Source: Oryzias latipes (lineage: Eukaryota > Chordata > Actinopteri > Beloniformes > Adrianichthyidae). From it: DNA of 64,000 bases. A program made the position numbers and the translations under genes. Positions 35,369 through 47,704 of this stretch are shown here, one piece after another. The notes below the pieces were generated by a model that ran no database searches, was not told the DNA's origin, and worked only from the letters and a program-made list of their open reading frames with translations. The stretch covers positions 13,421,261 through 13,485,260 of the forward strand of contig NC_019866.2 of assembly GCF_002234675.1 (NCBI RefSeq), given 5' to 3'. Numbering within the stretch: the stretch's first letter is position 1; every line of letters starts with the position of its first letter.

Positions 35369-35589
35369 GAAAAAAAGTACTAAACACCCTGTGGAGGGAC
35401 ACCACTGCATCACAAAACCAGCACTTTTTGATTTTCCAACCTGTTTCACCCACGTCCCGGTCGCTTTTGCCACCCTGCCTGGAGCACGTCTGTGTTGCCA
35501 AACACGGATAAACAAAGCAGACCCGGTGGACACGTTCAAGGTCAGAAGAAGCTAATCTTCACACATCTGGTACACTTCAGCAGTCCGCT
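35369..35589 (+). other. tob1: TOB1 exon 2, 5' UTR part
   Basis: The segment between the predicted 3' splice site at 35367-35368 and the TOB1 start codon contains no ATG. The first in-exon AUG is therefore the TOB1 start at 35590. It has G at -3, a reasonable initiation context. Confidence 0.65.
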
Positions 35590-36612
35590 ATGCAGCTTGA
35601 AATCCAAGTAGCTCTCAACTTCATCATCTCGTACCTGTACAATAAGCTGCCCAGGAGGCGGGTCAACATCTTCGGCGAGGAGCTTGAGAGGCAGCTGAAG
35701 CAGAAATATGAAGGACACTGGTACCCAGACAAGCCATACAAAGGCTCAGGATTCCGATGCATCCACGTGGGGGAGAAGGTAGACCCTGTGGTGGAGAAAG
35801 CAGCCAAAGAGAGCGGGCTAGAGATCGAGGATGTTCGCAATAACCTGCCCCAGGACCTCAGCGTGTGGATTGACCCCTATGAGGTGTCCTATCAGATTGG
35901 AGAGAAGGGGCCCATCAAAGTATTGTATGTCGATGACAGCAACGAAAGTGGAGCCAACAATGGAGGGCTCGATCTGGACAAGGAGATCAAGAACAGTTTC
36001 AACCCTGAAGCGCAGGTCTTCATGCCCATCAGTGAACCTGCCAACGGTGCCTCTCCGGGCTCCAGCTCTCCTTCTCCCCCATTTGGCCACTCGGCGGCAG
36101 TCAGCCCCACCTTCATGCCCCGCTCCACTCAGCCTTTAACCTTCACTACAGCCACTTTCGCAGCTACCAAGTTTGGCTCCACAAAGATGAAGAGCAGTGG
36201 ACGCAGCAGCAACAACAACGGCGGCAGCAACGCTGGGAACAAAGCGGCCCGTACCTCTCCCACCAACCTGGGCCTGAATGTGAACAGTCTCCTCAAACAG
36301 AAAGCCATCTCCACCTCCATGCACTCGCTGTACGGGCTGGGCCTTGGCCCACAGCAGCACCCAAAGCCCTCCGCCTTGTCCCCGAATGCCAAGGAGTTCG
36401 TGTTCCCTCCCCTGCAGGGCCAGGGTAGCCAGAGTGCTCTGTTCCCAGGAGACAGCTCGCTCAGCCTCAGCCCGCTGCAGTACAGCAATGCCTTCGATAT
36501 GTTTGCGGCCTACGGTGGCCTTAACGACAAGTCCCTCATGGATGGCTTGAATTTCAGCTTGAGCAACATGCAGTATTCTAACCAGCAATTCCAGCCAGTC
36601 ATGGCCAACTAG
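35590..36612 (+). CDS. tob1: Protein Tob1 (BTG/TOB family, transducer of ERBB2)
   Basis: This is an uninterrupted 340-residue frame with the complete TOB1 layout. Residues 1-117 are the BTG/APRO domain, with box A around 41-61 (YEGHWYP...GSGFRCIH) and box B around 86-105 ([11 protein letters not shown]). A basic cluster sits at 21-24, and Leu-rich export-type segments are near 3-16 and 227-235. Two PAM2-type motifs are visible, [12 protein letters not shown] (135-146) and [13 protein letters not shown] (261-273). A Ser-Pro cluster (S155, S160, S162, S172) corresponds to the ERK-target region of mammalian TOB1. The C-terminus ends QQFQPVMAN as in the family. Family knowledge: TOB proteins bind CAF1/CNOT7-8 through the BTG domain and PABPC1 through PAM2, drive deadenylation and restrain G1-S. 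The protein is slightly shorter than human TOB1 (345), lacks its Gln/Pro-rich tract before the second PAM2, and has an Asn/Gly-rich insert at 205-217. Teleosts carry tob1a and tob1b; I cannot tell which this is. Confidence 0.98.
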   Translation: MQLEIQVALNFIISYLYNKLPRRRVNIFGEELERQLKQKYEGHWYPDKPYKGSGFRCIHVGEKVDPVVEKAAKESGLEIEDVRNNLPQDLSVWIDPYEVSYQIGEKGPIKVLYVDDSNESGANNGGLDLDKEIKNSFNPEAQVFMPISEPANGASPGSSSPSPPFGHSAAVSPTFMPRSTQPLTFTTATFAATKFGSTKMKSSGRSSNNNGGSNAGNKAARTSPTNLGLNVNSLLKQKAISTSMHSLYGLGLGPQQHPKPSALSPNAKEFVFPPLQGQGSQSALFPGDSSLSLSPLQYSNAFDMFAAYGGLNDKSLMDGLNFSLSNMQYSNQQFQPVMAN

Positions 36613-37600
36613 TACGCGTAAAAGTACTACTTAAGCTACTTCATGCAGAAATGACCAGAGATAATGTGATGGGGGGGTAGCAAAACAGATGCACATTTTC
36701 AAAAAAAAAAACAACTTAAAAAAGTGTAAACAAAAAAACAGAATGTCAAAGTAAAAGATAAAAAAAAAAGACTTGTAAACCTGTAAGATCTCAGTTTCGA
36801 GTCACAGCATGAGCCCGAGGGAGAATTTCTTCGCCCCCTTGAGTTATAATGTTTTCTTTTTTTTCTTTCTTTCTTTAAACAATGAAGCTTGTAGTACAAG
36901 ATGTCCAAGCTTGGTTACCTAAACTTACGAATGCATCGTTGTCATTTCTTTTGCCAACCAAGCACAAAATATTTTTTTTATGTAACTGTTTTAAGATATA
37001 TATATTAAAAAAAAAGAAGAAAAAAAAGAGAGACATCATCACAAGTCATGGCCTCTTTCAGTATTTAAAACATAACTGGACATCGCCAATTTTGTCAAAA
37101 AATTGGCAGAAATAAGTGGGATTTCCTGGTCTTTTTCTAATTGTATAATTTAATTTAGTACAAGAGTTTGTAAAATATCAGAGTATCTATTGTTTCTACG
37201 ACATGGTATTGCATTTATATCTTTTTACTACTCCAGTGATCTGTGATGGCTGCAGCAACTTTATGTTTTTCTTTTTTTTTTATTAAAAAAATATACAAAA
37301 AAAACCTGAATTCATCTGTTTAAAAAAAATAAATAAAAAAACAAAACAAAAACATGGACTACCCTGAAGATTGTGTACAGAATATTCCGTAGTGGTGGGA
37401 TTTAAGAATATTTGCTTTTTTTTGAAAACATAAGAGTTGTATTTTCTGTTAAGAGTTTAAAGATTTTTGCTATATAATGGACAAAATGTAATCGTATATT
37501 AATTTTGTACCTACATTGTGCAATACTTGATAAAAGCAAACGGTATAACAAAAGTATTGAGTCAGTGTCTTACACTTTATTAAGTTAGTTTTAAAACCAA
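36613..37600 (+). other. tob1: TOB1 3' UTR (end approximate)
   Basis: Downstream of the stop, the sequence is AT-rich with many A-runs and ATTTA-type words, typical of an unstable regulatory mRNA. AATAAATAAA at 37328-37337 is a candidate poly(A) signal. The conserved-looking segment 37480-37580 beyond it suggests a longer form ending near 37600. That segment resembles what I remember of mammalian TOB1 3' UTRs, but I could not check this. It holds GTGCAATA (37518-37525), an 8-mer match to the miR-25/32/92/363/367 seed. Overlapping it is TACTTGA (37524-37530), a miR-26 7-mer match. AAGCACAA at 36960-36967 matches the miR-218 seed. Seed matches alone do not prove use. Confidence 0.6.
37328..37337 (+). 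terminator. tob1: Candidate TOB1 poly(A) signals (overlapping AATAAA)
   Basis: Two overlapping AATAAA hexamers lie 716 bases after the stop codon, in an A-rich tract. Because the surrounding sequence is itself A-rich, they could be chance matches. A second candidate, ATTAAA, is at 37976-37981. Confidence 0.4.
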
Positions 37601-38579
37601 AAGCTTGGAGAGAGAAAAAACAAAACGCTTTATTTTGGTGGTGTTTGGGAGGAAGTGAAGACCAAGCCCTTTCCTTCTTGGGGCTGAACATGTCCAGACA
37701 AAACTCCAGCTCCTTTCCCTAAAGTCATGAATCCGGTTATTCCTTTTTAATCATCAATTTCGTACATTATGTTCTTGGCTAACATCCATTCACCTCTCCT
37801 CAATGCTGGGGTTCATGAATATAAAAGCTATAGATCACAGCTGATCCATAGGAATTTAAACTAATACCAGATAATAGTATATCTCAGCACAGTTTATTTT
37901 CTGTGCTTGTGATGAAGATTTACTGGTCTCAGCAGCTTAACACTCCATAAGAGTGCTTACCAATCTGTTGCAACTATTAAACAGACATTATTTCTCTTGC
38001 TCAGTGGGAGTTGGTTTACGGTGTGAGCCCCGTGAGCTTAGAGCCGGGCCCCCTGGTTTTACAGGTTGGTGAGCCTGGCAGTAGCAGGTTCTGGAAGGCA
38101 CATAAACCTCCAAGGAGCCCGCTTACATGATCCCAGTGCGTTGTACGCAGCTGGAACAGAATGAGGGCAGTTCAAGTGTTAAATAACGGTGTTGATCACT
38201 GTGTGACAGAAGGCCAAGCTGACTGCTTGCATTTCACCTAGTGTCCCAGACCACGAGGTCTGTTAACAAATAACTGGAAGGACTGTTTTTTTTATGTGGA
38301 CGGCAGAATTTGATCCACAACTTTTCATTTAGAACTATAAAGTAGCTGGAGTGAAACCAAGAGGCTGCAGTTTTGTATTCTGCTTTTATTTTCTTAACAG
38401 AAAAGGAAAGAAAGCAGATTAGTTACATATACATTACATAATAAATAGGTATAATGAACATAATTGAGTTGGTTCAATGACCTACAAGTGCTGACAGCTG
38501 TGAAAAGTTTTAAACAATTTTTAAATAATATTTGACTATAATCTGATGATTCCCCTAAAAGTTGAGGCTAGTTTGGTCT

Positions 38580-38780
38580 CACTGCTGTTGACGAGAGGCG
38601 TTTGGACGTCGGGTCGCTGTCACCCTGACCCCTGCTGCCAAATTTGGGCCCCGCCGGAGCTGGCTCATCACGGCTCGTCTGTCCCACCGTTCCCTGACGC
38701 GCTCGGGGCTTGATACGACTGAGTAAAGTTCACGGCGTGTGCCGATAGCGGGACGGGGTGGGGAGGAGAATGTTTGTTTA
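38580..38780. promoter_or_regulatory. CpG-dense block downstream of TOB1
   Basis: The segment has many CpG (GACGAGAGGCG, GACGTCGGGTCG, CCCCGCCGG, GACGCGCTCGGGG, CGGCGTGTGCCGATAGCGGGACGGGG), in sharp contrast with its flanks. No exon or start codon context is convincing. It could be a distal promoter or enhancer, or a decayed GC-rich insertion. Confidence 0.35.
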
Positions 38781-38920
38781 TGCTTCTCCGTGACTCTGTG
38801 TTTGTGCGCACGTAGGCCTCTGAAGGAAAGGCTGCGGGGAACGGGTCACCCTGAAATACCCCTCCAGTGGGTGACGGTTTTGCTGTAAATCACATGTGGG
38901 ACTCCCTGTGTGGGGAATGA

Positions 38921-38939
38921 GGGGGGGGGGGGGGGGGGG
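38921..38939. repeat. Poly(G) run of 19
   Basis: Nineteen consecutive G, followed by C. It is capable of G-quadruplex formation and prone to sequencing error. Confidence 0.9.
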
Positions 38940-41900
38940 CAGAAAGGAGACCCTCGCCCCCCCACCATATCAACTGCTCCATTTTTTTCCAGGCTGTCAC
39001 TCCACACATGCTGTGACTTATCAGGAGGTTGACACCAGGGAGGTCACTTCTGCCAGAAGGGAGAGAACAGTCAGCAAACCCACTTTAACTTTATTTATAA
39101 GCAGTTACATTCATTTTACTGTTCAAACAAACACCAAGATGAGTGTTTTGAGACACAAATTGAGAAGAATTTACTAGAATAAAACATATTTTAATAATTT
39201 CACCTCTATTTTCTTAAACACATGATTTGAAGGCATAAAAAAAGGAGAAAACACAAGAAAAGATCAGGTTGGAGCAAAAAAAAAGAAACAGCAATAAAAG
39301 AGGTTTTAAAAAGACCACTGAAACGTGGCCCGAGCTCACCCCCACCTCGCCTTGGCTGTCATAAAAACAGGTGGAGCTCAGCTTGCCTCCCTGCCAGCCA
39401 ACCAGGCCGTATGGTAATGTCACCTTCCTCAGCAGAAAACAGTTATTGGCTCTGCCCCAGTCCAACCTCACATCTATTTCGGGAAGCTGATTGAGCAACG
39501 ATAAGCTGGAAGATACTGAGCTTTTCTCTGACTATTAGCTCACCACGCCTTATCTGTGCCCCGCAGAGGCAAGCTGAGGCCCCAACCCAGAGAACCTATC
39601 CACCTTTATTTCCCATTCAGCCTTAAGCAAACCATTGTTTACATCTTTTCTAGTTTCCAAATGATCCATCCCTGGTGTTCTCGTTTGTCTGTCCTCCATC
39701 TGCTCCTTTCTGCAGAGGAAAACCAAAAATCTAAAAAAAATAAAAAGAAAACTACATCCTTCTTAACTGCTGTTCTTTAGTTTCTGATGTCACACCTCTC
39801 CCTTTTTTGTCAGCAGCTCGGTAAAAGATAACCCCAACAGTTCAGGGGTAAGACAGGATAATTGTAGTCCATGTGTAATAAATAGTAATCTCAAAAAAAA
39901 AAAAAAAAATCAGCATTTCCAGATATAGATATAAAACCAAGGATCAGAACCTCCATACTTTTCTTATCAGTTACTTACTTGCACACCTGGGTTCAGCACC
40001 GGTTGCCACACGCTTGTAGTTTTCAGCCCCACCCAGATATACTCAGCCTTCACAGCTGTGTAACATTTTCACAGCTGTGTAACATTCACTTTGGGGGGAA
40101 AAAAACCCAAAAACGAAACAATCCCTTTATCAACTAGAATTATCTTCTTTCTTCTTAGAATTTTCTTCTGAATTTTTGTGATGCACGTTCCTCCACAAAT
40201 GTAAAAAAAGAAATAAATAAGCATAACGTGTGTCACGATATGCATGTACATGAAGTTGATTGCAGGGATCAAAGGTGGTTTTAAGGGGAGGAAGGGTGTA
40301 GAATCCATCGAAAAATACACATTTAAAAGATTAATAAAGAGAAGAAGACATAGCCAGCTTTGTGCAAACACCAGCTTGTTTCTGTGCTGGAGCGAAGAGG
40401 GAATTTATGAAATCTGAAGGCAAAAAAATTATTTCCTATAGATTTAAATCAAGAGATTATAGAGAATCTATATCAGAAAACTGAAAGAATCTTGCAGATT
40501 TGGAAACCTCAAAGAGTAAAAATGGAAACGCAAACAAAAATGTCCCTCAGGAAAAAGCTTTTTCTGACTTAGTACCAAAAAGTCTGAAAATCCTGCTTTT
40601 GAAGCATGCCCACTTAAGAGTTGGGTTAGATTTACTCAGCATATGGGTCTGCTTTGGACAGCTTTAATGAAAAATATTTACTCAAGCTAAAGAGAAAAAG
40701 AAAGCAGGGATAACTGGCCAGCCTCCAGTCATGCCTCAACTCATGAGGCCTGCACTTTGTTCCCTTAGTTTCCATATTTGGGTTGCGCAAGAGTTGAATA
40801 TTTTTCCAACACAGTTGTAGGCCCAGGTTCTTAATAGAAGCTTTTTTTTAACCCCCTCTCTGTTGATTCAAATGCATAATGAAGGAAGTGTTTGCAAACA
40901 CACCTTAGATTCATGCCGACCCCTGGGGCAAAGAAATGCAGAGAAAAAGGCACCTGTGTGCCGTTCGCCTGCACCAACGCAGAGACAAGGCTGTAAATGG
41001 ATGCTTCTGTGTCTGACGGGCAACCTGTTGGGGTGTGAGAGGGGCAGAGGAACCTCTAAATGAAAGGGATTTCGCTGCTGCTGAGCATTAAAGGAGTTGA
41101 TCGACAAATCGACAAGTGTCAGCAGGTAATAAACCTCCAGGTAAATTCTCTTTTTTTTTCTGCAAGGCAGTTAAAGTTAGAATAACAAAAGCTGAAATGA
41201 AAATCATAGGGAAAAATGTCAGCAGCTGGAACAGCATTGCTGGACTTAAAGTTGAGGAATTTCAACTATCTCAATAATAGGGCTGTCTGGGACGCTCATG
41301 TGCAAGTTTACTCTCACTGCCGTAAAGCTACTTTCTAAAAAGAAATAGTTACTTTTGAAAAAATTGTTTCTATTGTGGCCAAGAGTTTAAATGATGACTG
41401 AAGCCACTTTTTTTTTTTACTCAGAGTCAAAACACTCGTTTACAACTGTTAACATGTGTCTTTGAAGAAAAACAGGTAGATGTTTAATGTCTGGAACTTA
41501 AGTTGCAGCATCGATGGAAACAAACCGGTTGAAAGACTTTCAATGATTAAAAAGAGGTGGGGCCGTTCATTTCATAACTAACAGTACCTCGTGGATTCTC
41601 TAAAAAAGATAAAACCAATAAAAAAAAAAGAAATGAACAACCAGTCAGAAACCTGCTTAATAAAATGCAAACGTCTGACTGAGCTTTGCAGGCCTTTCTG
41701 CAGAAGGAAAGTCGCTGTTACTGCACCACATAGGAATGAAAAGTGGCTCTTACAGATTTAAAAGTTAACCAACTAAAACAGTGAAAAGAACAAATAAAAA
41801 ATAAAAATAAGTATTCTTTAATAAAAGTAGCATTATTCAGAAGCAGGTAAAGAAGGTAAAGAAACCATACACTCATACATGTGACAGTAGGAACCACAAC

Positions 41901-42051
41901 TACTACTTTCCCCATTGAGTCACTCTCAAGTTGAAGTTTCAACCATGAAACCATTAAATAATCCGTTATCTCGCTTTAATCTTATTTTGCCTTTTGGCTT
42001 ACACTTTATCATTAGAGTACATGCAGACATTAAATATGTGCTGATGTCCCA

Positions 42052-42070
42052 GGATGATGATGATGATGAT
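42052..42070. repeat. (GAT)n microsatellite
   Basis: Six GAT units. Confidence 0.9.
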
Positions 42071-43049
42071 TATGATATTTTATTTCGGGCATATACTTTA
42101 AAAAGAAAAAAATAGGACAAAAATGAAAAATATATGCAAAATGATCCGAAAGACATAAAATAATTTTGACTGCTTTAAGATTCTAATGTGTGGAACAAAG
42201 AATATTGTCAAAAAAACAAAGAAATAAAAAGTTAACTGAGTAAAAGCGCATTAATAATAGGTTTTAAAAGGCTGGGTTGTCAATTAAATATGCATTTCCT
42301 TTTCTTAAGCACTTTATGTATAAATTTGTACATTTTTTCTTAACTATTTTAATGTACATAGTGTTTCTAGTCAACGGCAACTGTTTTTTAAATATTTTGA
42401 TCTGCATTTATACTTTAGTTTTGAATAAACGAGTATTAATAGAGTGAAGAAAGTGGGAAATCATCACTGGATGCTCAGAAATGTTAAACATTGAAAGTGT
42501 AAAGCCAAAAGCAATCCTTCAAAAGTATTCCTTCGATATTCATTGTTACGTGTCTTTGCAGCTACGTCTGAAGAGCTCTGCTGCCAAGAGGCAGACTTGC
42601 TGCCATGTTTGAAGTTTGTAGTAAATGATACACATTTTAAAAATTCAGTTATCCCAAAGCGAGTTCTATATTTTTGTTTGTGTAAATGAATTTGATCCCT
42701 TTGGTTGTTTTTGGTTTTTACCTATTCTATTTTCCTCCACAGAGAGGAAAACTGGCTGTCATATGACACACATCAAAGTGAGCTGCAGAAAACTCATACC
42801 AGATCATATTTAGCCATCAGAGGAGAAATTTGTCAAATGGTTTGACCCGTCAGGTAAAGTATCTCCAAGTCATATCCAAAAAGTATTTTTACTGCCTGCA
42901 GCTGTGGTTAAAGTCAAAAACAGCTGTGAAACAGATGCTTTGACTCCCTCATCTTTAAAAAATCTATGTTAATATGTATTTTATTTGTTTAATCATCCTT
43001 GTTTTTTTAGGCTTCTCTACAATCCTAACTAGTGTTCACTGAAAATGTA

Positions 43050-43429
43050 CACATTGCAAAGATGTATTTAGTCAGCCACAAAATGCGCAATTTCTCCCAC
43101 TTAAAAAAAACGAGAGGCCTGTAGTTTTCATCATAGGTATACCTCAACTATAAGAGAAAAAATGAGAATTTCGGATTCTTATAGAATTTATTTGTGAATT
43201 ATGCTGGAAATTAAGTATTTGGTCACCTACAAACAAACAAGATTTCTGGTTCTCCACCATAATTTACAAATACATTTAAAAAAAATAAAGCAATGTGATT
43301 TTCTGTATTTTTTTCTTATTTTGTGTCTCATATTTAAGGTTTACCTTTGAAAATTACAGGCCTCTCTCATCTTTTTAAGCGGGAGAACTTCCACATTGGT
43401 GGCTGACTAAAAACCTTTTTGCCCCACTG
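43050..43429. mobile_element. Tc1/mariner-type MITE between TA dinucleotides
   Basis: The left side has GTATTTAGTCAGCCAC-like sequence and TCTCCCACTTAAAA. The middle has AAGTATTTGGTCACCTACAAACAAACAAG. The right end is TTTTAAGCGGGAGAACTT...GGTGGCTGACTAAA and TTTTTGCCCCACTG. TA flanks lie at 43048-43049 and 43430-43431. This is a classic fish/frog Tc1-derived deletion element; no transposase frame remains. Confidence 0.8.
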
Positions 43430-43779
43430 TATTTTAAAAACAGAGATTCGTTAAAAATGTCAGTCTTCCACCTCCACCAGCATCCTCAGGCGCATTTGCT
43501 CAAGCAAGGACTTGGGAATGTGGCACACACCTGTCAGCCAAGAATATTCCACACAGAAACACTAATAGGCCCAGAGTTTGCAGTAATGGTAGAGATTCTT
43601 CCATCCATCCTGCTCTGTTTTGGTTTGCATTGCCAGGAAAGGAGAGTTTTCTCCCCACTAGAAAAAAAATGACTTACTTGGAAGCAAAGGTTTTACAACT
43701 ATGAAGGGAAATTTACCAAATAAAAACCCTAAAATGTGATATTGAAATAATTTTAAGTAATGTAGAACCATGATCAATT

Positions 43780-44200
43780 ACTTAGAAAAAAGGCAACCGT
43801 TAAAAACAAGCGATGGGTTAGAAATGGTGTAATAGCAAAAAGATCCACCCATTAAACTTCATTTAGCAAGGTTTTTGTTTGAGTTGTGGGCGGGACCATT
43901 AATGGAGAGTAACCCCGCCCTCTCCTCCAGAGCAGAGAGCTTGTGGCCCGCCCCAGTGTATTTTCTACGTCACAAAATTAATCTTTTTTAAACTTCACAG
44001 TGATTTGAGTAAAGAAATACTCAGAAATGCAATTTAAGCTTAGTTTTCTTTATTTATGTCCTGTATTATCCAAAAAAAGTCACAAAAACCATCAAGCATT
44101 ACCTCAAAATTATGATTTTTTTGATATATAGTTTTAGCTAATGTGAACTAATGAAGAACATGGAGCTTGTTGACCTACTGTATGAAGAAAGGCATCATGT
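43780..44200 (+). repeat. Dispersed repeat family B, copy 1
   Basis: It shares TGGGCGGGACCATTAATGG, AACCCCGCC, AAATACTCAGAAATGCAATTT, GTTTTCTTTATTTATG, and AAAAAGTCACAAAAACCAT with the segment at 57.0-57.49 kb in the same orientation. Borders are uncertain. Confidence 0.55.
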
Positions 44201-45480
44201 CATCCGAATATCCATCACAGGAAGTCCAGCTCATGCATCACTCCCTCCTCACATGCTTAGCTGCTGAGACAAAGAGGTTGGGTGGATTTCTGTGTGTTTA
44301 TTTGTTCTTATTGCTAAGCTTTAAGTTATCGTACTCGTGATTTTACGCCTTTCTGTAGGGTCATGAACATTATGTCAGGTTCCCCGTCTAACTCTTTAGG
44401 AAAGCCTGCGTCCCAAAATGTCAACAATAGCTGGTTGTCTTCTAACAACTGAAGTAAATGGACCTGATATCCATCTTTGAATAGCCCACACCTTGTTTAC
44501 ACCGTGGTGTTTGATCTGTGGACACAATGCAGGCAGACTTGGTGATGTCGCCTCTCCCCCACACAGAACAAATATGTTGTAAGTTAATTCTTCTGTGTGG
44601 GTTGCATGTGTGCGAGTTTGTGAAGGAGGTGTCACTGGGACCTCAGTGGGTGGCGTTGCATAAGAGCGTTGGTGCTCAAGTGAGGTTTGACAGAGAATTA
44701 GATGGGTGGAGTTTTGTTGGTGCTGTTGGTGCGTCTCCCTTCTCCTCTCTGTGTCACGGTGCAGCATCAACATGGAACTCAGCACGCGGTGATGTGAGTC
44801 ATCTGCGTGGAGATTTGTGTGGACATTACGCCTTGGGGCAGCATGTGAACCTGATTACAGATTACATGGACAAGCTGAAAAAAGTTTGGAAAAAAAAGCA
44901 AAGATAGAAGTTTGATAACTGTTGTCTTTTAGAGGAAGTTTAACTGAAGAATTGTGAAATTATGTTGAGGTTTTGGACTGTTGCAACTCAACTTGCTGTG
45001 TGATTCAGCTCTAAAACATTTGTTAAGATGTGAAAAACAACAAGAAAGTTGCTTAACTGCACAGGTCAAGTTAGTTAAGTGTAGAGTTTCTGCTTTTTTT
45101 AAAATGATTCAATCTTGATTTAGATTGGGATCTGTAGAGGGAGCAAAGGGCAGGGAGAGGAACATTTACTGATGTGGAGGTTTGCTCTGGAAAGGAGAGG
45201 ATTGAAGGTCAGCCGCATTAAGATACAGCATCTGTGTTTAACTAAAGTCATCAAGTGGGAGGGTGAGGTAACAGAGATCAGAGATGAAGAAGGTGGAGGA
45301 CTTAAGCACTAGTGAGTCCAGAGCAACAGACGGTGGAAAAAAAGGTGGAGAGGTGTGTGGAAGCTAGTTGAAACAAGTGGAGGAAGGTTTCAGGTGTGAT
45401 GTGTGACCATAGAGTGTCTATAAGTATGAAATAAGGGGGAAAAAAGTCTGATGGAAGAACAGCCGTGTTGTGGACAGTGA
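44201..45480. other. Intergenic, no gene confirmed
   Basis: Two 129-residue frames overlap on opposite strands (44396-44785 minus, 44518-44907 plus). Neither has a recognisable motif or splice context, so I do not call a gene. Confidence 0.4.
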
Positions 45481-45488
45481 CTTTAGAA

Positions 45489-45665
45489 CAGGGGGGTCAG
45501 AATTGAGGCCTCAAGGGCCGGTGTCCTACATGTTTTCCAACCAAACGGCCATTGAAGCTCGCTATTGGCTAAACACACCTGATCTAGGTAATGAAGCAGA
45601 TAAGGCTGGATTAAAAAAAAACAAACAAACAGCAAAATGCCAAAGCCTGAAGTTGGACACCTCTG
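45489..45665. mobile_element. Small hAT-type MITE with decayed 8-bp duplication
   Basis: It starts CAGGGGGGTCAGAATTGAGGCC and ends GAAGTTGGACACCTCTG, the known teleost hAT MITE plan. The flanks CTTTAGAA (45481-45488) and CTCTAAAA (45666-45673) are an 8-bp duplication differing by two transitions. Confidence 0.75.
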
Positions 45666-45828
45666 CTCTAAAAGGTTGTTGAGGTTGGAGCTACAAGGAA
45701 AGAGGCCTTGAGAAAGACCAAAGATGAGGATTATGAATGTAGTGAAGGACGATGTGTGGGTGGTTGGTGTGAGCAGGAAGGATGCTGAGGTTTGGGTTAG
45801 ATGGATGATTTGCTATGGCAACCCCTAT

Positions 45829-46365
45829 GTTCACACCGGGAAACGCGCGTTCAAGTGATCACTTCCAATAAAAAGTGTATGTAATTGCGTGTATGTGCGC
45901 CATTTGGGGTTTCTGCGTTCAAAAGTCTTGCTGATTTTAAGATTTTAAGTCTGTTTTCGGGCTCCACATGCAAAACATTATACATGCGTTGAAAGTTAAA
46001 GCAGTTGAACTCTGACCCATCAGTGACTCTGATTTGGTAATGACGTGTGGATGGCGTCCTTTTCAATTCACAGAAGTGCCAACTGTTTAAAAATTGATCA
46101 TGAAGGATAAACTAATAAGTGTGACACCAGTATGACACCAAGTCTTTTATATATTGTAATAGAACTGTGAAAGAAAAACCCTGGAGCAAGATTTACAAGA
46201 TTTGCACCGCTTTGACATTTTGCACCAAACCTCTTCCATCTTTTGCTACATGTGCTAGTATCGAGCAGCAGTGGTCCAGTGTGAACACCATGTGCTAAAA
46301 GCGCGCTCAAAAACGCCTTTTTAAGCGCATTTTTGAGTGTGCATCACATGCACAGTGTGAAAAAA
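45829..46365 (-). mobile_element. Dispersed DNA element, family A, copy 2 (inverted)
   Basis: The complement reads GGTGCAAAATGTCAAAGCGG, then TGCAAATCTT and CTTGCTCCAGGGTTTTTCTTTCACAGTTC, matching copy 1. The outer ends TTCACACCGGGAAACGCGCG (left) and CACTCAAAAATGCGC (right, complement) look like decayed inverted termini. Confidence 0.65.
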
Positions 46366-47704
46366 AGGTTCAGATGTTGGTTTGGCTGATTTTCTTCAGC
46401 CTAGAGAGCATTGGGGTCATTTTAAAACCCAAGATGACCATGAAAGTTTAAAAATGAAGAGACATTTAACTGCTGGGTTAGTGGTTGGGGTACTGATCTG
46501 TTTCAAGACCAACTCAATGATGGTGAATTTAATCTTCTTAAGCCAAACTGCCACAAAGGTACTTTTAAAAATCTCTTTGCCTCATGCTTGTGAGATGACT
46601 GCTATAATGAGCCGTTGTCCGTTTTCTGCCAAATCCTTTGAAAACGTCCCCTTTGACAGAGACTAAATATATATTGGAAAGCTACTTTATGTTCCAAGTG
46701 ATAGCCTGGTTCAAAGAGAGCATCTTTGCTTACCATGGCTGTGGAGATGCACATTACACTTTTAAAGCACATGGACTTCATTACACAGCAGTTCATGTGT
46801 TCCCGAAGATTCAAAATGTCTGACTTTCAAAGATTTTCCTTTAAAACTATAGATGAGTGGCAGATGAGTGAGTCTTCATTTAACTTAAAACAAATACCTT
46901 TCAGAATCAAATGTTTTCTCCCTCAGTTTACTGTTGAGCAGTTAATACAGATCCAGAAAGATGGGGAATTTTATTTTCTCCCTTCTGAGTCATTAGCACA
47001 GGAGGCTGGAGCCGCTTATTATAATGAATCTATTTGACTTCATTTATGAAACTATATATAACATTGGGGGGACGATAGGAGTTTCAACTTAAAAGCTAAC
47101 GTGTTGGAAATGCAGTTCTTGAGAGTCCCAGAATGCAACGCCCCAGATATTCCTGGTAAAAGTTATGTTCAGCATCATGTTTTTTATACTTTAGAGGGGA
47201 AATGCCATTCAAAACAAAACAATGTATCAACCAGGTGAAACAATTTACTACAGAATTTCATTGAAATTCAACTTAGTTTCTCATGTCAGCCACTAACAGT
47301 GGATTTAGATTTATAGCAGTATGTGCTTACTGCAAACTATTAACAGGACCCTCAAAGTGAGCCAATATTCAAATAAAATCTCTTAACTTACAGCAGGTGT
47401 TTCTCAGTGTGAGCTCACTTTCCATGAAACACATTTCAGGGGACCACAACCAGTTTTTTGTTTAAATTCTTCTGAGAATAGCAGGTTACTGCTTTGGTGT
47501 TGATATCAATACTACGTGTGTTTTGGACTGAAGTCAGGTGAATCTTGGCAAAATAAAATCACCTGCACCCTCTGAAGATCTGAAAATCTGAAGGTTGAGA
47601 ATAAAGACAAATCTGCTTGTTTCTAAATGGCCACATAGTGTCAGAAAGGGTGCATTTTTATTGGACTCATAGCCCAAAAGTTTTTATTCGTTTATGTCTT
47701 TTGA
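46366..47704. other. Intergenic, no gene seen
   Basis: Unassigned sequence between two copies of family A. Some of it could be transposon-derived, but no borders are visible. Confidence 0.45.

Larger units (their letters stand above)
37601..43047. other. Downstream flank of TOB1, no gene seen
   Basis: Apart from the CpG block and the poly(G) run, nothing is recognisable. CACAGCTGTGTAACATT occurs as a tandem pair near 40050-40088. Frames up to 100 residues show no domain. Confidence 0.5.

Noticed and set aside
35577-36588. Several frames antisense or shifted within TOB1
   Set aside because: They are shadows of the GC-rich TOB1 coding sequence.
44396-44907. Two overlapping 129-residue frames
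   Set aside because: They lie on opposite strands, and neither has a domain, splice context or coding-like composition.
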